Source of the DNA: Alphaproteobacteria bacterium
GTDB lineage: Bacteria; Pseudomonadota; Alphaproteobacteria; Puniceispirillales; Puniceispirillaceae
Direction of reading: 5' to 3'
Assembly (NCBI GenBank): GCA_016780695.1
Contig: JADHLK010000009.1
Span: forward strand, 1 to 19,580
DNA length: 19,580 bases
Part shown: in pieces, positions 13,352 through 19,580 of the stretch
Position numbering within the stretch: the first letter of the stretch is position 1
Layout: each line of letters opens with the position of its first letter
The notes under the pieces: generated by a model
The model's input: the letters and a program-made list of their open reading frames with translations, nothing else
What the model was told of the DNA's origin: nothing
Databases searched by the model: none
Made by a program: the position numbers and the translations under genes

Positions 13352-14539
13352 CTATTGGCTTAGGATCGCTTCCGCCTCATCATTCAGCGCGGCCAGGCGG
13401 GTATAAAAACCATCTACCTTTTCCTGTGCCGTGCTGGCCAACTCAGCATTGCGGCTGGCCAGATTGGCGATGTCCTCGCTGGCCCCGGCCTCACCCACCG
13501 CCCGTGAGACATCCTGCACAAACTGGCACGGGCCAAAGCGCGCCTCACCAAATACCTTTAGCGCCCCTTCCAGATCGCTATGACAGGTCAGGGCGCGCGC
13601 CAGTATCACCGCATCCTGAATCGCCATCGCCCCACCTTGCCCCATAAACGGGGTGGAGGCATGGGCCGCATCCCCGATCAGCAGCACGCGCCCGCGATGC
13701 CAGGGCAGCGGCAGCACAACTTCCTCAACAGCGGTGTAAAGCACCTCAGCCTCTGCATCCAGCTCTTGCAAAAAAGGCGCCGCCGGGCCGCTGAATTCGG
13801 CAAATCTCTCTTGCATCAGGCGCGGCCAGTCAGCGGGATCAAAAAAGCGGCCCTCCGGCTCTGCCACGGTGCCAAAAGTATAGAGCCGGTCCGCACTGAT
13901 CGGCATGATCCCGAAACGCTTGGCCGGGCCCATCATCATGATCTTGACGGTCAGTTCAGAAGGCCGCTGATGCACCGAACGCCAGACACCAAAACCAGTA
14001 TAGCGCGGGGCCAGATCAAGGCCCATTAAAGCGCGGGTTACCGAGCGCACCCCATCTGCACCGATCAGCAAATCACAGCTCAGCTGGCGGCCATCTGTCA
14101 GTTGCAAATGCACGCCCTCTTCATTCTGCTCCAACGCCGCTACAGAACTATCGAGGTCAATCTGCACCCCTGAGCGTTGCATACGCGCGGCCAGCACCCG
14201 GTGAATCTCGGCCCGCTTGATGCCCAGTATAGCCGGTATCTTTCCATCATCTGCTGAGGGGTAGAAGCTGTCTGTTATGGGCGCGCCATGATGGTCAAAA
14301 TAGCTATTGCGCCCATCGGGAACAGCGAAACCGGCAGCGATCATATCCTCCATCACCCCCAGCTGCTGCATGGAGCGCAGCCCGTTACTATAAACAAAAA
14401 TGCCGGAGCTCTGAAATCGCCAAGCCGCCTGTTTTTCCAGAATACGCACCTTGTGGCCAATCGCTGTCAGCGCAATCGCCGCCGAACAACCGGCGATACC
14501 ACCCCCCACAATGACAATATCCAGTGCCTGTCTTGACAT
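13352..14539 (-). CDS. FAD-dependent aromatic monooxygenase (salicylate/6-hydroxynicotinate hydroxylase type)
   Basis: This 395-residue class A flavin monooxygenase has all three FAD/NAD(P)H signatures: G-G-G-I-A-G at 12-17 followed by E35, the D-G motif G-A-D-G-V-R-S near 160-166, and G289-D290-A-A-H-A-S-T-P-F. Enzymes of this group hydroxylate phenolic acids. Salicylate 1-hydroxylase, 6-hydroxynicotinate 3-monooxygenase and 4-hydroxybenzoate 1-hydroxylase do so with loss of carboxylate, the last giving hydroquinone. That reaction would feed the operon at 1-5827 but is inference. The frame is open to GTG 14548, yet GAGG abuts it. ATG 14539, nine bases from that site, is preferred. The gene lies 21 bases after the sulfatase gene. 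Its end faces the pentapeptide gene with an 11-base gap and no terminator. Confidence 0.87.
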   Translation of the reverse strand: MSRQALDIVIVGGGIAGCSAAIALTAIGHKVRILEKQAAWRFQSSGIFVYSNGLRSMQQLGVMEDMIAAGFAVPDGRNSYFDHHGAPITDSFYPSADDGKIPAILGIKRAEIHRVLAARMQRSGVQIDLDSSVAALEQNEEGVHLQLTDGRQLSCDLLIGADGVRSVTRALMGLDLAPRYTGFGVWRSVHQRPSELTVKIMMMGPAKRFGIMPISADRLYTFGTVAEPEGRFFDPADWPRLMQERFAEFSGPAAPFLQELDAEAEVLYTAVEEVVLPLPWHRGRVLLIGDAAHASTPFMGQGGAMAIQDAVILARALTCHSDLEGALKVFGEARFGPCQFVQDVSRAVGEAGASEDIANLASRNAELASTAQEKVDGFYTRLAALNDEAEAILSQ

Positions 14540-14560
14540 GACCGCCACCCTCTTTCCTGT

Positions 14561-16135
14561 TCAAGCCTGATTGGTCGCCAACAACGATTTATCACGCAGC
14601 TGAATGTTTCGATCGATCAGCAGCTGCAGCATTTCCAGCTTTTTGCCTGACTGTTGCGGGGCCTCCCACAGATTATCCATCTCATGCGGATCGGAGCCCA
14701 GATCATACAGCTCACCCATCTGGCTGCCTTCAAAGATACTCAGCCGCCAGCCCTTATGGACCAGCGTTCTGATACTGGTATTGGCTTCCGGATCACGATA
14801 GACACCAATGCCCGCATCCTCTATCAACACAGGCAGATCGCCGCTTTCCCGATCCAGCAGGTCGCGCCCCTGCATCCCCACCGGAACCTGCAGACCAGCC
14901 CGTTGCAACAGGGTCGGGGCAAAATCAATGGCACTGCCCTGAACGGACAGCACACCGCGCTCTCCGGCTTGCGGATCATGCCAGATCAGCGGCACCCTAA
15001 TCAGCCCCATGCTGTGCACCCCATGTTTCAGCAGCGTGCCATAATCGCCCATATAATCCCCATGATCAGACATAAAACAGGTGACTGTTTCATCCTGTTT
15101 GCCGGTCGCGGCCAGACAATCCATGATCCGGCCTATCCAGTCATCAATCATCGTTATCGCCCCGTAATTCAGCGCGATGATTTTTTTCGCCAATTCGGGA
15201 TCCGCATGAAAGGGCCAATAGGCATCCGGGTTTTCATCGCCAATCTGATAGGCCTTCTGGACATATTCCGGCAGGTCCCGGCGCGCATGGATCGGCTGAT
15301 CAAAACTGGCAGGCAGGTCAATGCTGGCCGGATCATACATATCAAAATACGCCGCAGGCGGGGTAAAGGGATGGTGCGGGTCTGGAAAGGAAACCAGCAG
15401 CAGGAATGGCTGATCATCTGCGGCCTCCAGAAAGGCACAGGCCTCCTCTCCGACAAAGCTGGTCGGATAGAGCGATTCCGGCAAGGCAGTGCGCCAGACC
15501 TGCGGGAAGGGGCCGCGGCCATCATCTCGTGCCTTTTCTCGCCCGCGCGGGTCCGCGGAGCCGCCCAGCCTGTCGCGCAGCCAGCCGCTGTAATGGCCCT
15601 CAACCTGATCACCATGGCCGATACAGAGCCGCACATGATCAAAACCATAATAGGGAAGCGTCAGTGCGCGATCCGGATCAGCCGCCCAGCTGCCGCGTTT
15701 TTCCTGTTCATAAAGCGGGCCACTACGCTGGGTCTTGAGCGCCAGCTGAGATTGCGCATCCGGGGCCATCCCATGCCCCCAGGGGGTGCGGGGCCGGGCC
15801 GGAATATCAGATACATTCTGGAAATGCGCCTTGCCGACCAGCCCGGTGCGATAGCCTTGACCACGCAGCACGCTGGCATAGCTGGTGCTGTCCAGCCCCA
15901 TCGGAATACCGTTCTGGCGACAGCCATTGACTGAACTCATCTGGCCGGTCGCCAGCGCGATGCGGTTTGGCTGGCAAATCGGATTGGCCACAAAAAAATT
16001 GTCAAAGCGCAGACCGTTTTCGGCCAGCCGGTCGATATTTTTTGTCCTGACAATCTTGTTCCCGTAGCAGCCCAGATGATCCGCGCGCTGCTGGTCAGTC
16101 ATGAAAATAATAAAATTCGGGCGGCGGTGTGCCAC
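14561..16135 (-). CDS. Sulfatase (alkaline phosphatase superfamily)
   Basis: This 524-residue hydrolase belongs to the formylglycine-dependent sulfatases. The metal-binding start is F-M-T-D14-Q15-Q. The modification site is C54-Q-P-N-R58, which keeps the C-x-P-x-R core but has Asn where Ser is usual. G-K102-A-H104-F, S-D357-H358-G-D and K370-H-G complete the active site. The D-Q pair, rather than D-D, recalls choline sulfatases and phosphonate monoester hydrolases. There is no signal peptide, so it acts in the cytoplasm on an imported substrate. The GTG start at 16135 is supported by AAGGAG seven bases upstream. It lies between the TRAP permease and a flavin monooxygenase gene, so a sulfated aromatic acid is a reasonable but unproven substrate. 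A phosphodiester or phosphonate ester is an alternative. Confidence 0.87.
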   Translation of the reverse strand: MAHRRPNFIIFMTDQQRADHLGCYGNKIVRTKNIDRLAENGLRFDNFFVANPICQPNRIALATGQMSSVNGCRQNGIPMGLDSTSYASVLRGQGYRTGLVGKAHFQNVSDIPARPRTPWGHGMAPDAQSQLALKTQRSGPLYEQEKRGSWAADPDRALTLPYYGFDHVRLCIGHGDQVEGHYSGWLRDRLGGSADPRGREKARDDGRGPFPQVWRTALPESLYPTSFVGEEACAFLEAADDQPFLLLVSFPDPHHPFTPPAAYFDMYDPASIDLPASFDQPIHARRDLPEYVQKAYQIGDENPDAYWPFHADPELAKKIIALNYGAITMIDDWIGRIMDCLAATGKQDETVTCFMSDHGDYMGDYGTLLKHGVHSMGLIRVPLIWHDPQAGERGVLSVQGSAIDFAPTLLQRAGLQVPVGMQGRDLLDRESGDLPVLIEDAGIGVYRDPEANTSIRTLVHKGWRLSIFEGSQMGELYDLGSDPHEMDNLWEAPQQSGKKLEMLQLLIDRNIQLRDKSLLATNQA

Positions 16136-16161
16136 GGGGCCACTCCTTCAACACTTGCCGG

Positions 16162-17478
16162 CTAGCGGAACATCATCTCCACCGGAACGGTTACCAGCTC
16201 CGGGACCATGAACAGGATCAGAATGGCCAGCAGGTCACAGATAATAAACGGGATCGCCGCGACATAAATATCGCGCATGGTCGTATCCGGCGGGGCCACG
16301 GCCTTCATCACAAACAGCGCAGCCCCAAAGGGCGGCGAGGTCGCGCCGGTCTCTATCGCGACCAAATAGAGGGCGGCAAACCAAATCGGATCATAGCCAA
16401 GATTAACCACCAGCGGCACAAAGATCGGCAAGGTGATCAGCATGATCGGCAGCGGCCCCATAAACATCCCCAGAAGAACCACCATCATAATCATCAAAAA
16501 GACGATCATATCGCCGCTCAGCTGCAGGCTTAACACCGCATCAATCATGCCATAGGTGGCCCCGGTAAAGGCCAGCAGCTGGGAAAAAGTGACCGCCCCG
16601 GAAACAATCAGCAGCACCATGACCGAAATATTGGCACTGGAAAAAATCGACCCGGAAAATACCTGCCAGCTGAGCCGCCTTTTCGCCGCCGCCAGGATCA
16701 AGGTTGCCAGCGCGCCGGTCGCCGCCGCCTCGCTGGGCGTTGCCAGCCCCAGAAAGATCACCCCGACAACAGCAAAGACAACCAGCGTCAGCGGCAGGAT
16801 ATTAACCGCCGTAGCCTGTAGCTTTTCAGAGACCGAAACCTTTGGCACATTAAAGACCGGGGCAATATGCGGCTGCAGCCAGCATCGCCCCATAATATAG
16901 ATGACATACAAAAGCGCCATCAGCAGGCCCGGCACAATGATGCCTATCAAAATCCGGCCAATTGACAGCTCAGCAATCACCCCCAGCACCACCGCCAGCG
17001 ATGAGGGCGGGATCATGATAGCCAGCCCGGACGACCCCAAAATCGGGCCCAGCGACATGGCTTTTTTATAGCCGCGCTTTTCCATCTCCGGGGTGAGTGA
17101 GGAGCCAAGCAAGGCAATGGAGCCCATGGAATTGCCGGTTAGCGTGGAAAACAGCACCCCACCGCCCACCGCCATCAAGGCCAGCCTGCCACGCAGCTTG
17201 CCAAACCATTTATCCAGCGTATCCATCAGATCAACCGCGATGCGTGACTGGAACATCACCTCACCCATGATCATGAACAGCGCAATCGGCACCAGCGTGA
17301 AGCTGGACAGGGAATCAACCGTATTCAAAATCACCTGGGCCAGACCAGACAGCCCGCCCATCAGCAAAAAGGCACCAGCCACATTGACTGCCAGAAAGGC
17401 AAAGGCAACCGGCAGACCGAGGGACATCAAGACCAGCAGCGGGCCCAAAATCATCAAGATGACCAGATACCATTCCAT
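16162..17478 (-). CDS. dctM: TRAP transporter large permease subunit
   Basis: This 438-residue, highly hydrophobic inner-membrane protein has about a dozen predicted membrane segments and matches the DctM subunit in length and in sequence landmarks. These include P-P-S-S-L-A-V-V-L-G near 176-185 and G-A-T-S-P-P-F-G-A near 387-395. It forms the ion-coupled translocation channel together with the small permease encoded just upstream, with three bases between stop and start. The sulfatase gene follows 26 bases later, so transport and hydrolysis genes appear to be cotranscribed. Confidence 0.93.
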   Translation of the reverse strand: MEWYLVILMILGPLLVLMSLGLPVAFAFLAVNVAGAFLLMGGLSGLAQVILNTVDSLSSFTLVPIALFMIMGEVMFQSRIAVDLMDTLDKWFGKLRGRLALMAVGGGVLFSTLTGNSMGSIALLGSSLTPEMEKRGYKKAMSLGPILGSSGLAIMIPPSSLAVVLGVIAELSIGRILIGIIVPGLLMALLYVIYIMGRCWLQPHIAPVFNVPKVSVSEKLQATAVNILPLTLVVFAVVGVIFLGLATPSEAAATGALATLILAAAKRRLSWQVFSGSIFSSANISVMVLLIVSGAVTFSQLLAFTGATYGMIDAVLSLQLSGDMIVFLMIMMVVLLGMFMGPLPIMLITLPIFVPLVVNLGYDPIWFAALYLVAIETGATSPPFGAALFVMKAVAPPDTTMRDIYVAAIPFIICDLLAILILFMVPELVTVPVEMMFR

Positions 17479-17481
17479 CGC

Positions 17482-17982
17482 TCAGCTGTCCTTGCCGCGA
17501 AACAGGCGGACAAATTGATCGAGAAACTGCATGGTCATCAGGACCATGCCCAGCGGCACCGCAGCTGAGATATACCAGCTGAGCGGACGCATCACTGTTA
17601 CCTCGCGCGTGCCTTCGATAAACTGGTCAATCACCACCTGCATCCCGGCATAGCTCAGCACGGCGCACACCATCAGGCCGATCAGCGCATTGAGGCCCTG
17701 CACCAGCTGCCGCGGCCGACCGCGCAGATTATTGTAAAGCAAATCCAGCACAACATGACGGTTCTTTTCCAATAGATAGGGCGCACCCAAAAAGGCAATG
17801 AACAGCAGCAGATATTCGCTGACCTCTATCACCCACAGACGCGAAGCCCCGCCCATCGCGCGGGTGAAAACCTCAAGACAGACCATCGCGGCAATGACAA
17901 ATAACAGAGCCGCCCCGAGAATGGCACAGATCAGGTTGAGAAGGCTGAAAAAACGCTGTAACGCATCATAGAATCTGGACAT
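17482..17982 (-). CDS. dctQ: TRAP transporter small permease subunit
   Basis: This 166-residue membrane protein has four hydrophobic segments (about 15-38, 50-70, 93-112 and 135-155), the normal DctQ layout. The family motif around E-V-F-T-R, then E-V-S-E-Y-L-L-L-F-I-A-F-L-G-A is visible. An ATG further upstream (18036) would begin inside the hairpin at 18011-18034 and add an unusual N-terminus, so the start at 17982 (M-S-R-F-Y-D) is chosen. Its Shine-Dalgarno sequence is weak, which fits the low level usually needed for this subunit compared with the binding protein. Confidence 0.88.
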   Translation of the reverse strand: MSRFYDALQRFFSLLNLICAILGAALLFVIAAMVCLEVFTRAMGGASRLWVIEVSEYLLLFIAFLGAPYLLEKNRHVVLDLLYNNLRGRPRQLVQGLNALIGLMVCAVLSYAGMQVVIDQFIEGTREVTVMRPLSWYISAAVPLGMVLMTMQFLDQFVRLFRGKDS

Positions 17983-18010
17983 GGTGCCGATCTGAGTCTG
18001 GTAAAGCAGA

Positions 18011-18034
18011 GAGAGGCGGGCAACCCCGCCTCTC
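18011..18034 (-). promoter_or_regulatory. Intercistronic hairpin between dctP and dctQ
   Basis: GAGAGGCGGG (18011-18020) and CCCGCCTCTC (18025-18034) form a perfect 10-bp stem with a four-base loop in the 74-base gap after dctP. No T-run follows in the transcribed direction, so it looks more like a barrier that stabilises the dctP message or partly limits read-through than a full terminator. Such hairpins after binding-protein genes are common in transport operons. Confidence 0.6.
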
Positions 18035-18056
18035 ATGCTATTCTAGTGTTGCTGGA

Positions 18057-19034
18057 TTATTTGTCCAACATACCACGCAGTTCATTGGCAATATCTGCCC
18101 CGGCCTTGTCAGAAACAACATTCCAGGCCGCATCCATGGCAATCTTCTCATAGCGGGCCGCCTCGGCAGGCGGCAGCTCCAGCAGGGTAAAGCCGGCCGC
18201 GACCATGGCCTTGCGCTCTTTTTCCAGCGTGTCCTGCCAGATATTATCCATGCGCGGGGCAAAATCGTCACGCAGGAAAGCTGTCAGACGCTTTTGCAGG
18301 TCCGGTGACATTTCGTTCCAGGTCTTTTTGTTCACCAGCACCGGGAAGCCGGCCCGATACACACCCGGATAGATGACTGTTTTGACCAGCCCGCCAAAAT
18401 TGGCCGCCTGACCAACCGGGCCTTGCATGAAGCCATCAATGGCCCCGCGATCCATGGCGGTGAAAATCTCGCCCATCGCCAGAACAATCGGCTCAGCCCC
18501 AAGCGCCTGAACCAGCGGCAGCAGCGTTGGGAATACCCGGATACGCTTGCCCTTAAGATCATCAAGGCCGGACACTTCCTCACCCATATAGATCAGGAAG
18601 TTAAGCTCAGTTGCCGGTATCTCACCCAGCAGGATAAGGTCTTTTTCGGCGTGCAGCTCAGTCATCCGCTCATGATAATTGGTCGCCGCGATCTGAGCAT
18701 AATTTTTGAAGGACAGGTTCATTGTCCCGGAGGTCGGCACCAGACCCTGATAGTAGCTGGGGCTGGTATAGGTCATATCCATGGCCCCGTTACGCACACC
18801 TTCTGCCTGTTTGAAAGGCGGCATCACTTCCGGGCCGCCGCGCCAGTTGATTTTTACCTCACCGGCAAATTTTGTATTCACCTCTTCGACAAACATCCGG
18901 AACGGGTTGGTGATATAGGCTGGCTTGGGTGCCAGTGTTACCGCATTGATCACGACTTCAGCAGCGGCGGTTTGCACCAGCGCAGCCGTTGCCATGATCC
19001 CGGCAAAGATGGTTGATTTCAGAAATTTTTTCAT
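18057..19034 (-). CDS. dctP: TRAP transporter substrate-binding protein
   Basis: This 325-residue periplasmic solute receptor has an N-terminal signal peptide: K-K-F-L-K, then a hydrophobic core, with cleavage predicted after A-A-A near residue 25. The DctP fold is indicated by G-K-R-I-R166-V-F, where the arginine normally grips the carboxylate of the ligand, and by the F-T-A-M-D-R-G-A-I-D-G motif at 191-201. It delivers a carboxylate-bearing substrate to DctQM. The ATG at 19034 has a G-rich Shine-Dalgarno sequence (GGGGGA) a few bases upstream. It begins 21 bases after a flavin monooxygenase gene, which together with the downstream sulfatase suggests an aromatic or aryl-sulfate acid as ligand. 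The ligand cannot be read directly from sequence. Confidence 0.92.
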   Translation of the reverse strand: MKKFLKSTIFAGIMATAALVQTAAAEVVINAVTLAPKPAYITNPFRMFVEEVNTKFAGEVKINWRGGPEVMPPFKQAEGVRNGAMDMTYTSPSYYQGLVPTSGTMNLSFKNYAQIAATNYHERMTELHAEKDLILLGEIPATELNFLIYMGEEVSGLDDLKGKRIRVFPTLLPLVQALGAEPIVLAMGEIFTAMDRGAIDGFMQGPVGQAANFGGLVKTVIYPGVYRAGFPVLVNKKTWNEMSPDLQKRLTAFLRDDFAPRMDNIWQDTLEKERKAMVAAGFTLLELPPAEAARYEKIAMDAAWNVVSDKAGADIANELRGMLDK

Positions 19035-19055
19035 TTTTCCCCCCTATAAAGGTTG

Positions 19056-19580
19056 TTAGGCTAATTGGGCTGTCCAGGCATTATACCCATAGACCCAATC
19101 TGCATTACTGCCTTTTTTCAGCCATTCATTGGCCAGTGAACTTTCTTGAATTCTGGCAGTGCGTGGTTTGCGCTCAGCTTCATATTGCCGAAGCGCCTCT
19201 TTCAGACCATCGCGATCCACGCCCGCAAGCGCCCGAGCCAGCACAACAGCATCTTCTATTGCCATGCAGGCACCCTGCGCCATAAACGGAACCATCGGAT
19301 GGGCCGCATCTCCAAGCAGCGTTGCATAACCGCTGGCCCATTTTGGCATAGGCTCACGAATATGCAAGGCTGATCGGGTAACATTCTCCAGCGCGTCCAG
19401 CAGGCGGCGCGCATCGGGGTGGAAATTGGTATAGGCCTGACGCAAGTCAGACACATCGCCCGGCAGGGTCCAGCCTTCTTCAGACCATTCTTCCTGCGGC
19501 AGCGTCGCAAATACAAAAATCTCCTCTCCCTTGGTCAGGGGGAAGGTCACAATCTGTTTTTCCGGGATTTCCCCCCACCA
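19056..19580 (-). CDS. FAD-dependent aromatic monooxygenase, C-terminal part (cut by right edge)
   Basis: The frame is open from the window edge to a TAA at 19058-19056, giving the last 174 residues. The FAD-binding G-D-A-A-H-P-M-V-P-F-M-A-Q-G and the following A-I-E-D-A-V-V-L-A-R-A-L are intact. The W-W-G-E-I-P segment at the edge also fits the substrate-domain part of salicylate hydroxylase-like enzymes. The N-terminal FAD motif lies outside the window. It is related to, but clearly different from, the monooxygenase at 13352-14539, so the operon encodes two such enzymes. It is transcribed directly into dctP. Confidence 0.87.
   Translation of the reverse strand, partial: WWGEIPEKQIVTFPLTKGEEIFVFATLPQEEWSEEGWTLPGDVSDLRQAYTNFHPDARRLLDALENVTRSALHIREPMPKWASGYATLLGDAAHPMVPFMAQGACMAIEDAVVLARALAGVDRDGLKEALRQYEAERKPRTARIQESSLANEWLKKGSNADWVYGYNAWTAQLA

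Noticed and set aside
14654..15934. Plus-strand open frame of 426 codons
   Set aside because: It lies opposite the sulfatase gene, whose active-site motifs are complete. The antisense product resembles no known family and is a frame shadow.
17983..18036. Longer N-terminus for the small TRAP permease
   Set aside because: The start would lie within the intercistronic hairpin and the added residues do not match the family.
1..19580. Mobile-element or integration-site origin for the cluster
   Set aside because: No transposase, integrase, tRNA gene or flanking direct repeats were seen. Base composition looks uniform by eye.

Overview
The window is about 19.6 kb of moderately GC-rich bacterial DNA, packed with genes and almost entirely devoted to catabolism of aromatic compounds. 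A CobT-type cobaltochelatase protein (aerobic cobalamin route), two IclR regulators, a TRAP transporter and Rieske/flavin oxygenases suggest an aerobic alphaproteobacterium, possibly marine. No rRNA, tRNA, phage or transposase gene was seen, so the taxonomic call is an inference. No gap between genes exceeds about 220 bases.

Region 1 (1-5827, minus strand) is a hydroquinone (1,4-benzenediol) ring-cleavage operon. In transcription order it encodes the small and large subunits of a two-subunit hydroquinone 1,2-dioxygenase, a 4-hydroxymuconic semialdehyde dehydrogenase, a maleylacetate reductase, a YciI-family protein, a Rieske-type ferredoxin, CoA-transferase subunit A, and the first codons of subunit B, which runs off the left edge. 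This gives a complete inferred route hydroquinone -> 4-hydroxymuconic semialdehyde -> maleylacetate -> 3-oxoadipate -> 3-oxoadipyl-CoA. A strong stem-loop with a T-rich tail separates the dioxygenase genes from the rest.

Region 2 (5828-8789) holds a divergent promoter region with an array of GTTC/GAAC half-sites, a PcaR/PobR-like IclR regulator, and an apparently orphan CobT-like gene with an intact VWA metal site but no CobS or CobN beside it.

Region 3 (8809-13340) has a second IclR regulator facing a five-gene plus-strand operon: bicupin protein, small helix-turn-helix-like protein, Rieske oxygenase alpha subunit, short-chain dehydrogenase and a pentapeptide-repeat-like protein. The last three overlap end to end. 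The substrate is unknown.

Region 4 (13352-19580, minus strand) is an uptake and activation operon: a flavin monooxygenase cut by the right edge, TRAP transporter dctP-dctQ-dctM, a sulfatase without a signal peptide, and a second flavin monooxygenase. A testable model is that a (possibly sulfated) aromatic acid is imported by TRAP, desulfated in the cytoplasm, converted to hydroquinone by a decarboxylating flavin monooxygenase, and cleaved by the Region 1 operon. The Region 3 Rieske system could feed in another aromatic substrate.
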